Shown: piece by piece, positions 6,819 through 14,131 of the stretch | Numbering within the stretch: position 1 is the first letter of the stretch | How the letters are laid out: every line of letters begins with the position of its first letter | Origin: a virus | DNA: 27,520 nucleotides | Virus record (IMG/VR): IMGVR_UViG_3300030116_001207 | Coordinates: 1-27,520 of that record | Direction: 5' to 3' (one strand) | Made by a program: the position numbers and the translations under genes | Notes under the pieces: model-generated | Told to the model about the DNA's origin: nothing | The model's input: the letters and a program-made list of their open reading frames with translations, nothing else | Databases searched by the model: none

Positions 6819-7149
6819 CCCTTATTAAATTTAATCCTACAATAGTTACTAATTCGTTCGCAATTTTTTCGTAGCCGATGGGGTACATATCAGCAATGTA
6901 TTCTCTTCTGTCGTACCAATCTGCTATGTAGTTAATTGCATCCAAAGGGTCTACTGAATGATGCACCAACCACATCCTAGCTTCAAACCCTCCACCATGA
7001 TATCCGTATGCTTGTTCTAAAAACATATCTTCCAAATCTAGACTGCTACCCTCATATTGTTTAGGAAGCTCTTTAATCATTTCTCTTAATTCTCTTTCAA
7101 TGCTAATAATCGCTCTATCAAACATTGTGTAAACTGCTTTGTGTTTCAT
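6808..7149 (-). CDS. Hypothetical protein, 113 aa
   Basis: A helical protein (MKHKAVYTMFDRAIISIERE) with GYHGGGFEARMWLVHHSVDP in the middle, followed by an acidic/aromatic half. No catalytic motif that I can assign. It overlaps the 54-aa gene upstream by an ATGA. Function unknown. Confidence 0.7.
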   Translation of the reverse strand: MKHKAVYTMFDRAIISIERELREMIKELPKQYEGSSLDLEDMFLEQAYGYHGGGFEARMWLVHHSVDPLDAINYIADWYDRREYIADMYPIGYEKIANELVTIVGLNLIRDED

Positions 7150-7310
7150 CGTTGTTTTTTATAGTATTTATATAAATTTTTTTCTGGAATTATCTTATCA
7201 AATTGTAAGTCTGTTCTTATCAAATGAGCTTTATTATTATATGTATCTACATAATAAAGAGAGCCTGTGGAATTATTCATCCACAAACCCTCACTCTTTC
7301 TTTTCGTCAT
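7146..7310 (-). CDS. Small hypothetical protein, 54 aa
   Basis: ATG at 7310 to TGA at 7146 (MTKRKSEGLWMNNSTGSLYY ... YKYYKKQR). Both ends overlap neighbours by an ATGA, upstream with the coiled-coil gene and downstream with the 113-aa gene. This is strong positional evidence for a real gene. It is basic and Tyr-rich and has no recognised domain. Confidence 0.7.
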   Translation of the reverse strand: MTKRKSEGLWMNNSTGSLYYVDTYNNKAHLIRTDLQFDKIIPEKNLYKYYKKQR

Positions 7311-7597
7311 GTTACAGAGTATTTATAATTAAATAAATTATCTGCCTTACAATCTCTAGCTGTGTACAAAATATCAAGCATGTACCTTTCATTTTGTATT
7401 TGCTCTTTCCTCCATTCTACATCCTTTCTTGCACGCTCCTTCTCATAATTATAGTTTCCTTTCTTCCAGTCGCTTTCTGATAAAGATTTCATATAAGACA
7501 AATAATGTTCTTCGTTAAACAATTTCTCTTCGTGGTACTTTATATTTTCCTGAATCTCCACAATTTTATCGTCCATGAATTGTTCTAAATTTTTCAT
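7307..7597 (-). CDS. Hypothetical coiled-coil protein, 96 aa
   Basis: Almost wholly helical and charged (IVEIQENIKYHEEKLFNEEH, then KERARKDVEWRKEQIQNERY), with heptad-like hydrophobic spacing through residues 10-80. It overlaps genes on both sides by 4 bp. Likely a small dimeric early protein. Function unknown. Confidence 0.7.
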   Translation of the reverse strand: MKNLEQFMDDKIVEIQENIKYHEEKLFNEEHYLSYMKSLSESDWKKGNYNYEKERARKDVEWRKEQIQNERYMLDILYTARDCKADNLFNYKYSVT

Positions 7598-8106
7598 CTG
7601 AATTTTTTTACTGTTCTTACAATTAAATCAACTACCTTCTCCAAACTCTCTTCACCTTCTTCACTCGTTAAGAGAGTCATGCCTTTCGAATATCGGTCAA
7701 TCTCTACTGTGTAAGTATTGAATAACTCATTATCGTATTCTTGTCTCAAACTATTTGGCACATATACATTCAATTGACCATTTTTTAATGCAATACTGAA
7801 TGACATGCACAAATCGTTCTCACAACTCTGATTCTCACACTCTATACCTTTAGCAAAAAGTATCTCTTCAATTTGGGCGTACTTAAATGCTCCGTAGTCT
7901 TGAGTATATCCATCTCCATAATACTCCTCCGGCAATACAAAGAATCTGCCTGTTTCGTCTAGGTTAGGATTTGTTACCTCTACACCATTAAATTCAAAAG
8001 TAAAGTCCTTGTCATAATCCTTCCCGTTCATTACCCTTCCTATAATTGTTTCACGTCTAGGTGGGTCTGTTTCAATTAATCTGTTTTTCATTTTATGTGT
8101 TTTCAT
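7594..8106 (-). CDS. Hypothetical early protein, 170 aa
   Basis: First gene after the terminator and promoter region. It starts MKTHKMKNRLIETDPPRRET at 8106; an in-frame ATG at codon 6 is possible. The middle has a Cys cluster (GIECENQSCENDLCMSF) and the end is helical (EESLEKVVDLIVRTVKKF). Neither matches a domain I know, and it has no TET/JBP-like iron-binding HxD motif. The TAG-rich promoter sequence ends almost at its ATG, so its mRNA may be leaderless. Being first in the early operon, it could be a host-takeover protein, but that is only positional inference. Confidence 0.7.
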   Translation of the reverse strand: MKTHKMKNRLIETDPPRRETIIGRVMNGKDYDKDFTFEFNGVEVTNPNLDETGRFFVLPEEYYGDGYTQDYGAFKYAQIEEILFAKGIECENQSCENDLCMSFSIALKNGQLNVYVPNSLRQEYDNELFNTYTVEIDRYSKGMTLLTSEEGEESLEKVVDLIVRTVKKFR

Positions 8107-8120
8107 GTGATGCTAATATA
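8107..8120 (-). repeat. 14-bp control-region motif, copy 1
   Basis: On the minus strand TATATTAGCATCAC. It matches copy 2 (8239-8252) with one change (A to G). It contains the candidate -7 box of the early promoter and ends at the ATG of the first early gene. Confidence 0.7.
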
Positions 8121-8142
8121 TAAAACTTTTTTAATATTCCAA
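8113..8142 (-). promoter_or_regulatory. Candidate early promoter
   Basis: TTG (8142-8140), a 19-base spacer, then TATATTAG (8120-8113), close to the Bacteroidota TTTG...TANNTTTG consensus. It stands directly after a terminator and 7 bases before the first early ATG, which is where an early promoter is needed. The short distance predicts a nearly leaderless transcript. Confidence 0.55.
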
Positions 8143-8164
8143 TACCCTTCAAAAAAAAGATCAT

Positions 8165-8194
8165 AAAAAAAAGAGCCGCCCATATAGGCAGCTC
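8165..8194 (-). terminator. Rho-independent terminator ending the late/lysis transcript
   Basis: On the minus strand GAGCTGCC and GGCGGCTC (8194-8187 and 8180-8173) pair over 8 bp with one G-T pair, loop TATATG, followed by eight T (8172-8165). It is preceded by the last lysis-block gene (ends 8254) and followed by the early promoter. Confidence 0.9.
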
Positions 8195-8214
8195 CTTAAA
8201 CAATGAAAACACAA

Positions 8215-8237
8215 TTTGATTCGTTCAGACAATCAAA
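8215..8237. promoter_or_regulatory. Perfect 7-bp inverted repeat (possible operator or hairpin)
   Basis: TTTGATT at 8215-8221 and AATCAAA at 8231-8237 around a 9-base centre. It could be an operator for one of the phage HTH proteins or the first hairpin of the candidate RNA. Confidence 0.5.
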
Positions 8238-8238
8238 C

Positions 8239-8252
8239 GTGACGCTAATATA
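8239..8252 (-). repeat. 14-bp control-region motif, copy 2
   Basis: On the minus strand TATATTAGCGTCAC, identical to copy 1 except one base. The upstream -33 region is weak (TTTCG at 8276-8272, spacer 19), so its promoter activity is less certain than for copy 1. A shared activator site is an alternative. Confidence 0.6.
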
Positions 8253-8253
8253 G

Positions 8254-8520
8254 TTAATCTTTTTCTAAAAACGAAAGGCATAGTGGCAAAACGCCAATCA
8301 AGCATAGAATTACTCCATAAAGTTCAATTCCATTCCCTGAATTTTCCATGCTGTAAAGTGCGTATGCAACAATTGAACCTCCTATTGTTCTTTTTGCACT
8401 CCATCTTTTCAAATCTCCTTTTCCCTTGAATATCTGTGTTAAATCAAGGTTCTTTGCTAAAGTTGTTAATCCCTTATTTATCATTTTTTCTCTGTATTTT
8501 TTTTTATAATAATGTTTCAT
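8254..8520 (-). CDS. Small membrane protein at end of lysis block
   Basis: I chose ATG 8520 (MKHYYKKKYREK), which gives an ATGA overlap with the phosphoesterase stop; an upstream ATG at 8541 also exists. The basic N-terminus is followed by two hydrophobic segments in the second half (GGSIVAYALYSM and YGVILCLIGVLPLCLSFL), ending in KD. A two-helix membrane protein next to an endolysin could be a holin or spanin-like component, but the basic soluble first half is unusual for a holin. It is the last gene before the terminator. Confidence 0.62.
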   Translation of the reverse strand: MKHYYKKKYREKMINKGLTTLAKNLDLTQIFKGKGDLKRWSAKRTIGGSIVAYALYSMENSGNGIELYGVILCLIGVLPLCLSFLEKD

Positions 8521-9242
8521 TTGCCCAATTTCATTAAGCAATTTATTCCAACATTTCCATCAATTACAATACCACAACCAATTGCTTGTTTCTTGTAATG
8601 TTTTGCGTAAGCACTTGCGTATGCTTCATGGTCTATTCCACAGCCAACTTGCATTCCAAAAATCCTTGCTTTTCTTCCAACAAACCACTCGCAATAAGCT
8701 TGTGTATGTATATGCCCCTGCACCGTACTCATTAAATCATTCTTGGCCTTTGTTCTTGCTGTTCCTCCTTCACCATGGCAGTACTGAACACCATCAATCT
8801 CCAAACGCTCTGTCCAATTCCACGATGTTCCCAGAACTTCATTGTAGCTTTTTACCCATGCTTTAGGTATCGCAGAGCTAAATGCTTTTCTCATTATAAT
8901 TCTATCGTGATTTCCAATTATAACATCAGCTACCGGAAACGCATCACGCCATCTTTTTACTTTATTTATAGCTCTTTCTAGCTCCTCACCTCCTCCATAT
9001 CCGTCAGGGTCTGTTTCGTGATAGCTAGCGTAATGATTATCTATTATATCGCCAATAAACACAACTCTGTTACAATTGTGCCTAGCGTACATATCCAAAC
9101 AAAATTCTAAATAGCCGTCAAGGTCAAACGGACAATGTAAATCTCCAATAATTAAAACCCTGCTCTGCTTATTTGTCCACCACTCGTATGCCCTCCTCAC
9201 GTTACCGCTTAGTCTTGGTCTTATTTGTTTCAGTATGTCCAA
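8517..9242 (-). CDS. Calcineurin-like metallophosphoesterase
   Basis: A 241-aa protein with all the family motifs in order: GDLHCP (33-38), GDIID (64-68), GNHD (110-113), CHGE (His156) and GHIHT (176-180). These ligate two metal ions and cleave phosphomonoesters or diesters. Substrates in the family range from proteins and cyclic nucleotides to DNA ends (Mre11/SbcD type) and nucleotides. Its position directly after the endolysin is common in Bacteroidota phages and odd for a DNA enzyme. It overlaps the endolysin by 13 bp. The fold assignment is firm; the substrate is unknown. Confidence 0.9.
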   Translation of the reverse strand: MDILKQIRPRLSGNVRRAYEWWTNKQSRVLIIGDLHCPFDLDGYLEFCLDMYARHNCNRVVFIGDIIDNHYASYHETDPDGYGGGEELERAINKVKRWRDAFPVADVIIGNHDRIIMRKAFSSAIPKAWVKSYNEVLGTSWNWTERLEIDGVQYCHGEGGTARTKAKNDLMSTVQGHIHTQAYCEWFVGRKARIFGMQVGCGIDHEAYASAYAKHYKKQAIGCGIVIDGNVGINCLMKLGK

Positions 9243-9595
9243 ATTAAATTTCTTTGTTTTTCGGGGTCGTTATCCACATGGATAAAAGTTTCTGCAATAC
9301 CTATTCTTGTAAAGCCTGCATCCAATAATGCTTCAATCAAAATAAATCTTTTTCGTGAAGATGTAACATGAATATCTGCTGCCCATCCTAGCAAATGCGA
9401 GCTACTTCCTGAACCTCCAACAGCTTTGTTATGCTCAATTGTTCTGAACCCTGAGTTTATAATAAAAGGAAATCCTGCAATGTCTCTTGCACAATCTAAC
9501 ATTTCTAAAAAGTCATGCTCCATAAAAGATCCAGAACCTTCTTTATCAGGCGAATCAAACTCGCTCACATCAAAATGCTTGTATCTCTTGCTCAT
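9230..9595 (-). CDS. M15-type peptidase endolysin
   Basis: A 121-aa protein of the Peptidase_M15 (D-Ala-D-Ala carboxypeptidase/L-Ala-D-Glu endopeptidase) type. Key residues seen are SSSHLLGWAADI (zinc ligands His67 and Asp74) and IAETFIHVD (His106, the third ligand, with Glu102 nearby). It cleaves the peptide stems of peptidoglycan at the end of infection. No signal peptide or membrane segment, so it needs a holin; the gene before it (9592-9801) is a good candidate and overlaps by 4 bp. Confidence 0.9.
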   Translation of the reverse strand: MSKRYKHFDVSEFDSPDKEGSGSFMEHDFLEMLDCARDIAGFPFIINSGFRTIEHNKAVGGSGSSSHLLGWAADIHVTSSRKRFILIEALLDAGFTRIGIAETFIHVDNDPEKQRNLIWTY

Positions 9596-9801
9596 AGGCC
9601 TTTCCTTGCAATTAAAATCTTCAATTCATTGATTCCTTCAACGCATTCCTTTACAAGTGTTTTAAGCTCTTTTCTGTCCGATTCCAAAGAATAAACCCTG
9701 CCTTTTATTTTCTCAATCTCTCTTGTTAGAGCAACGTACACCCCTATCATTCCTCCCAATATTGGAAGAAGGTTGAGGATAATTTGTATTTCTATATCCA
9801 T
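9592..9801 (-). CDS. Holin-like / one-helix membrane protein, 69 aa
   Basis: An N-terminal hydrophobic segment (residues 5-25, IILNLLPILGGMIGVYVAL) is followed by a charged coiled-coil tail (EIEKIKGRVYSLESDRKELK). One membrane helix plus a cytoplasmic coil, a 69-residue length and direct coupling to the endolysin fit a class III-like holin or a holin-associated protein. Confidence 0.65.
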   Translation of the reverse strand: MDIEIQIILNLLPILGGMIGVYVALTREIEKIKGRVYSLESDRKELKTLVKECVEGINELKILIARKGL

Positions 9802-9856
9802 TTTTGCTTAACCATTTTTTGAGCTTAACCTCATTCTCTTTTCTCTTAACTTTCAT
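9713..9856 (-). CDS. Possible small basic protein, 47 aa, overlapping the holin-like gene
   Basis: ATG at 9856 overlaps the adaptor stop as TAATG, the same coupling seen at two other junctions here. The product (MKVKRKENEVKLKKWLSKNG ... SNKRD) is very basic at first. It then overlaps 89 bp of the holin-like gene in another frame. The first 20 residues look coding; the overlapping half is less convincing. It could also be a non-coding spacer. Confidence 0.35.
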   Translation of the reverse strand: MKVKRKENEVKLKKWLSKNGYRNTNYPQPSSNIGRNDRGVRCSNKRD

Positions 9857-10428
9857 TAGCAATCGTTACAATCCAACACGTTAGCTTTCTGCTGTCTGTA
9901 TTTATATACATCTGCACCATGAGATACTGTAAACCCATTTTGATTGTACGCAACTCTTTCTGGATGCATGTCAGGACTTACATTGCTAGAATACTGTGGA
10001 AATAAAGAGCTGTTGTTACATAAATAACTAACTAACCTTTCAGTATAAAATTGAGCGTTCTGTCTTGCTCTCTCAACTTCTCTGTGCAAATCCTCCTCTG
10101 TTATTGCTTGCGTATTATCTGCAACCCTTATAACCATTCCACCATTATCAAGCTTGACGTACAGACTAGGAATAAGTTCGCACATTGTCCACCACGCTGT
10201 TGTTTTTCTAACGTAACTATCCATCAAAGTTTCATAGTTACCAGATAACGAACTGATGTTGGTTTTAAGATGATTAAGCAAATCTGTTCCAAGATATTGC
10301 TGTATGTATTTGTCTTGCGCTAAAATAATAGCCGGTACAATTACACTATCCTCAACACTACCATTCAAATTAGTAATTCTTTTTAAGTAATCTGTGTTTA
10401 CAAATAAGACCTCTGCTGTTAGTGCCAT
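9856..10428 (-). CDS. Head-tail adaptor / connector protein
   Basis: A 190-aa helical protein (VIVPAIILAQDKYIQQYLGT, then YVRKTTAWWTMCELIPSLYV) with the pattern of the ring-forming adaptor (gp6/gp15-like) of Bacteroidota phages. It directly follows the portal gene by 3 bases, as expected for a protein that docks under the portal. The tail end is Tyr/Asn/Gln rich and ends with CNDC. Confidence 0.75.
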   Translation of the reverse strand: MALTAEVLFVNTDYLKRITNLNGSVEDSVIVPAIILAQDKYIQQYLGTDLLNHLKTNISSLSGNYETLMDSYVRKTTAWWTMCELIPSLYVKLDNGGMVIRVADNTQAITEEDLHREVERARQNAQFYTERLVSYLCNNSSLFPQYSSNVSPDMHPERVAYNQNGFTVSHGADVYKYRQQKANVLDCNDC

Positions 10429-10431
10429 GTT

Positions 10432-12138
10432 TTATCTTCTTGGGTTGGTTGGTAAAAATCCTTCATTCGGCATAGTATACGGCATTTGTGAAACTATAGC
10501 AGGGTCGTTAGGTGGGATTAGGTTTTCTAATCTTTTTTCCAACGGCAGCTTGTCAATAATTCTTTTTGCCTCTGCAACCGAAATTCTCTTGTTGTTTTTT
10601 TGCAGGTAGGTTCTCCTTACCCATCTATGGTGACAATTCCCACCTCCTTTGTATCTGAATATGTCGTAAGTATCTCTGCCGTTTGGCCCCCATCCAGGAT
10701 TTATGTCAGGATTCCTGCCTGCAGCTTCAATATCTTCCTTCCTGTACACCTTGTTTGCACTCACCATTAACTTGCAAAATTTTCTGCTATTCGTAGAAGT
10801 TCTACGTGGGTCGTATTGATAACGAACCTTTACAATCTCGTTATCTAATTTACTTTCACTCTTACGGTCATTTGAAGGTGTCATTGCAAACGTCCAAAGG
10901 GCATCATGTAAATCCTCTGTTTCGTAATTAACTTCCCTTTCATCAACTAATTCGTACTGCTCTTCATCAATCTCTTCGCCTTTAGAGATAAGCCAATTAG
11001 TTGCTTCTAATGCAATTTCATCACTTACTCCTGTTCCATCATCCGAACAGCATAGTTTTTTTTGCGCATTAGCTTGGATTTCTACTTTTTCAACTTCATC
11101 AATCTTAACTCCGTTGTCTAATCCTGCTGCATTCAATACTTCAACTAATGCTCTCTCTACTATTTTTCTGAATGGTTTTATTACTTGCTTATCAAACAGC
11201 TCCGCAGAAATTTCTAGCTCCTGTGTATTTCCTAATTGACCTTCGGTTTTAACTCCAAACATAGCACTTGACACAACTCTGTGTCCTACCATTATCTTGT
11301 CAGTTACTTCTGTAGATAAGAATTGGTATTGCTTGTCTGCATCCGATAATGGGAACGGCTCAAAATCCGGCTTTCTTTCCGGTTGGTCTGAATACGTTAT
11401 TATAAACTTACCTGCATTTGTTGTTCCACCTAATTGTCGCTCAATATCGTTTCTAATTTTGTGCCTTTCCTCAGGACTTGGCACACCATTTTTGAAATGT
11501 ATTGTAAAGCTTGGCGCAAGTCCATTACGGATATTGTTGATGTGGTATTTACTTATCTCCTTATCAAGCTCTATATAATTAACTGAACCAATATAATCCG
11601 GTTTTGGATAGTAAAAGCTGCCGGGTGAGAATGGTTTGACGTATAGAATTTGTGTTGGGTAATCTACTTTTTCCGAAGGGTCAAAAGCTTTGATTTCAAC
11701 CGGCGTTTCCCTTTGGTCGCTCCAATCTTTAGAATACCAATAAAATTCAACTTCATCATTTTCATTGGCCTCTCCACTTCTAATGTTTTCAAATGGGCAA
11801 TGTTTTACAGATGCAATTGTTGTTCTGTCAATGCTGTAACCTATTTCTAACGCAAACCCTCCCTGTATCTTCAAATCAATACAAGCTTTACGCATTACGC
11901 TATCCAAATCCCATTCTTGAAACTTTAATCTAGTTTCTACATCCATTGCAAACACTCCTTCGCCTAGTATCATCTGAGCAATTGTGTTGCACAAAGCAGA
12001 ATGTGTTGCGCTGGACTTGTAAAGATCCACAAGATATTGTGGAAAGAGGTTATCGTCTCCATATTGCACCCATCCTCTAGCTGTGGGTGTTTCTTTATAG
12101 CTTCGTTCTTCGTATTGAGATAAGTTTATTAGTTCCAT
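10432..12138 (-). CDS. Portal protein with C-terminal Cys/His-containing extension
   Basis: A 568-aa protein. Residues 1-350 look like a portal: YGDDNLFPQYLVDLYKSSA near the start, a helical stem, and VSSAMFGVKTEGQLGNTQEL as the usual loop before the wing helices. Residues about 390-568 are an extra domain with RYQYDPRRTSTNSRKFCKLM and YKGGGNCHHRWVRRTY, which resembles a module seen fused to portals in Bacteroidota phages. The portal is the DNA channel of the capsid. Its placement after the tail tube gene, far from TerL, is unusual. Confidence 0.85.
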   Translation of the reverse strand: MELINLSQYEERSYKETPTARGWVQYGDDNLFPQYLVDLYKSSATHSALCNTIAQMILGEGVFAMDVETRLKFQEWDLDSVMRKACIDLKIQGGFALEIGYSIDRTTIASVKHCPFENIRSGEANENDEVEFYWYSKDWSDQRETPVEIKAFDPSEKVDYPTQILYVKPFSPGSFYYPKPDYIGSVNYIELDKEISKYHINNIRNGLAPSFTIHFKNGVPSPEERHKIRNDIERQLGGTTNAGKFIITYSDQPERKPDFEPFPLSDADKQYQFLSTEVTDKIMVGHRVVSSAMFGVKTEGQLGNTQELEISAELFDKQVIKPFRKIVERALVEVLNAAGLDNGVKIDEVEKVEIQANAQKKLCCSDDGTGVSDEIALEATNWLISKGEEIDEEQYELVDEREVNYETEDLHDALWTFAMTPSNDRKSESKLDNEIVKVRYQYDPRRTSTNSRKFCKLMVSANKVYRKEDIEAAGRNPDINPGWGPNGRDTYDIFRYKGGGNCHHRWVRRTYLQKNNKRISVAEAKRIIDKLPLEKRLENLIPPNDPAIVSQMPYTMPNEGFLPTNPRR

Positions 12139-12539
12139 TACTCGTAATATACAATGTTATCTGGTATATTGATGCTAGGCATACTCCAAGCATCTTCACC
12201 AGTGAATGTTATTAATCCTCTTTCAAGCTCTCCTACTACTGCTGCATTATTAGGGTCAAGGTTTGTTGATAGTGTCTGACCGTAGATAATATATCTATAT
12301 TGACCGGATTCTGTAATCAATATATTGTTATTACCTGTATTCGTGTTTGTACTTATCCTTACTTCTGTATAACGCTCATTGTCTTGCTGTACGTCTGCTA
12401 TAAAATAATACTTAGTATCTGTTTGTAGAGACTGCAACTCAAACAAGTACGTTGTTATCGTAGTGCTAAAGTCTTTCTTTCTCTGAAAAGGCGTTACATA
12501 AAACGTCTGCAATGATGTATTTGTATTTAATATTATCAT
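12138..12539 (-). CDS. Hypothetical virion-associated protein, 133 aa
   Basis: The longest frame starts at ATG 12566, but that start lies inside the loop of a strong terminator hairpin and encodes the stem. ATG 12539 (MIILNTNTSLQTFYVTPFQR) is therefore more credible. The protein is strand-rich (FELQSLQTDTKYYFIADVQQ) and looks like a small beta-sandwich, similar to proteins next to the tail tube in Bacteroidota phages. It overlaps the portal by 1 bp. Role unknown; possibly a capsid or tail decoration. Confidence 0.65.
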   Translation of the reverse strand: MIILNTNTSLQTFYVTPFQRKKDFSTTITTYLFELQSLQTDTKYYFIADVQQDNERYTEVRISTNTNTGNNNILITESGQYRYIIYGQTLSTNLDPNNAAVVGELERGLITFTGEDAWSMPSINIPDNIVYYE

Positions 12540-12543
12540 TCTT

Positions 12544-12581
12544 AAAAAAAAAGAGGAGTAAGGCATCTGCCCACCCCTCTT
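12544..12581 (-). terminator. Strong rho-independent terminator after the tail tube gene
   Basis: On the minus strand a long hairpin (AAGAGGGGTGGGC pairing with GCCTTACTCCTCTT, several G-T pairs, 4-base loop) is followed by nine T (12552-12544). It lies 27 bp after the tail tube stop and probably limits expression of the portal gene relative to capsid and tail tube. Confidence 0.85.
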
Positions 12582-12607
12582 GTTTAACTTTTAGTTATCT
12601 GCTATTA

Positions 12608-13132
12608 TCAAGCTCCGTCTGTGAATGTTACATTTCCACCTGACGTTGTAGATAATAACGGTGCTGCCGTTACCTCCATTGCCGTAATTTCCATAGTTGC
12701 TCCATTCAAATCACCTGCAGCTTGTCCACTTACAAATGTTCCTCCTGTTACCTCACAACCTGAAACGTGGCCCATCACCCAATATTGGTCATTCTTGTCT
12801 CTTACTACAATCATTAAACGACCTTTATTTAGTTCTGCTATTTCCGAAACGTCCGTAGCAGCCATTTTGTTAAAGCTTAAAGAAAGAACTTGCGTATAAA
12901 ATACGCTTCCGTTTTCTGTTGAAGCTGTAACTGTTTGTGTGAATGATGAAGATCCGGCTTGAACAGCGAATTGAAATAATTGAATTGCCTCTGCTGCATC
13001 ACTTATTGCACCGCCTGAAGGTTGAACCCATGTGCCTGTTCCAATCCACCTTCCAATGTATACTTCTCGTATACCGCCAAGTGCATCTTTACAAGCTAAC
13101 GCTCTTCCATTTACTGTTATATTACAAGCCAT
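12608..13132 (-). CDS. Major tail (tube) protein
   Basis: A 174-aa strand-rich protein: MACNITVNGRALACKD opens it, then GSSSFTQTVTASTENGSVFY, LNKGRLMIVVRDKNDQYWVM and GGTFVSGQAAGDLNGATMEI, the pattern of a tail-tube monomer. The two Cys near the start and the Gly/Thr-rich C-terminus match Bacteroidota phage tail tubes. It follows the major capsid by 18 bp and ends before a strong terminator, as expected for a highly expressed structural gene. Confidence 0.82.
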   Translation of the reverse strand: MACNITVNGRALACKDALGGIREVYIGRWIGTGTWVQPSGGAISDAAEAIQLFQFAVQAGSSSFTQTVTASTENGSVFYTQVLSLSFNKMAATDVSEIAELNKGRLMIVVRDKNDQYWVMGHVSGCEVTGGTFVSGQAAGDLNGATMEITAMEVTAAPLLSTTSGGNVTFTDGA

Positions 13133-13150
13133 ATTCTAGGGTTTTAAGGA

Positions 13151-14128
13151 TTAAGGTTGAATGTAACCAACAGATAAATCGCCAAGATTTCCAACCTGAA
13201 CGCCACCGCTAAATCTCATAGCTACACGCACGTTATCAGATGCATCTGTTAGTGTCATATCTACAACTGTTGCTTCAATCTGGTCTGTTGCTAGGTTACA
13301 TCCAAAGTGTAGGTTAGCAATAGAAGTGAATAACACGCAGTCGTTCGGGAATCCGGCAGGTGCGATAATCTCGTAACCCATATAAGACATTGGTACGGCT
13401 CCTGTAAGTATTCCACCCTGTGTTGGTGCTGCTCCGCTTGTTGTAATTGTACCTCCTAATGCTCTCTGGAATAAGTAAAGAGATTTACGGCTCATGAATA
13501 TCTTAGAATCTGCGCTGTTAAGTACAGCACTAGAACCTCCTGCAACAACTGCATCAACTCTTTCAAGAATATTAGCTGCAGTTAATCCTGCTGCTGCAAA
13601 GTTTTCAGCGTTATTCACGCTTCCTACTCCATCCTGAATTAAGTGCCAAATGCCGTCAAAGAAAGGTGCTGGGCCTCCAGACGTTGCTCCTGTTGCTGAA
13701 TTAAAGTTTCCCTGCCAAATAGCATTCTCAATACCTTCCGAAACTTTACCTGCTAGGAATTGAAGTAAAAATGCTTCAAAGTTTGGAGGAAGTCTATCAC
13801 CCATAAGAGTACGACCTGTAGCCATCGCTTCCCAATCAGAACGGAAATCGCCCTTGCAAAGCTCTTGGTTTACTTTCAACTCTGTTGGAGTTAATACTAC
13901 TTCATCCAAATCTAAATCTCCTGCATTAGCTGAGAAATCACATCCATAAGCGTCAATTATTTCGTTAGCGTTTGATAGCTTTTTTAATACCGCCTTGAAC
14001 TTTACATTTTCGTGAACAGTAACATATCCATTGGCTATAGTATCTGCAGCCAAAATCGCAGGTGCAATGTACGGTAACGCTAATTCCCCTGCGTAAGAAC
14101 TGCTGTTGATGTCTAATGATTTAGCCAT
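13151..14128 (-). CDS. Major capsid protein
   Basis: A 325-aa protein directly after the scaffold gene. It has the features of an HK97-type capsid in Bacteroidota phages: a short N-arm (MAKSLDINSSSYAGELALPY), a spine helix with WEAMATGRTLMGDRLPPNFE, and a C-terminal A-domain strand set (DNVRVAMRFSGGVQVGNLGD). There is no sign of a protease-cleaved long N-terminal delta domain; the separate scaffold does that job. The flanking protease, scaffold and tail tube support the call. Confidence 0.85.
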   Translation of the reverse strand: MAKSLDINSSSYAGELALPYIAPAILAADTIANGYVTVHENVKFKAVLKKLSNANEIIDAYGCDFSANAGDLDLDEVVLTPTELKVNQELCKGDFRSDWEAMATGRTLMGDRLPPNFEAFLLQFLAGKVSEGIENAIWQGNFNSATGATSGGPAPFFDGIWHLIQDGVGSVNNAENFAAAGLTAANILERVDAVVAGGSSAVLNSADSKIFMSRKSLYLFQRALGGTITTSGAAPTQGGILTGAVPMSYMGYEIIAPAGFPNDCVLFTSIANLHFGCNLATDQIEATVVDMTLTDASDNVRVAMRFSGGVQVGNLGDLSVGYIQP

Positions 14129-14131
14129 TTT

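Larger units (their letters stand above)
8165..8238 (-). ncRNA. Candidate small phage RNA (~70 nt)
   Basis: A promoter-like motif (copy 2, 8239-8252), a 7-bp perfect inverted repeat (TTTGATT/AATCAAA, 8237-8231 and 8221-8215) and a terminator lie in order within about 90 bp, with no supported gene between them. A transcript starting near 8238 would fold into two hairpins and end at the T-run. It could also simply be a leader or an operator plus terminator, so confidence is low. Confidence 0.3.

Noticed and set aside
8203-8253. Short plus-strand frame (16 codons) in the control region
   Set aside because: Too short, opposite to all other genes, and explained by the inverted repeat and motif copy 2.
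12138-12566. Start of the 12138 gene at ATG 12566
   Set aside because: That ATG lies in the loop of a strong terminator and the first codons encode the stem and T-run.
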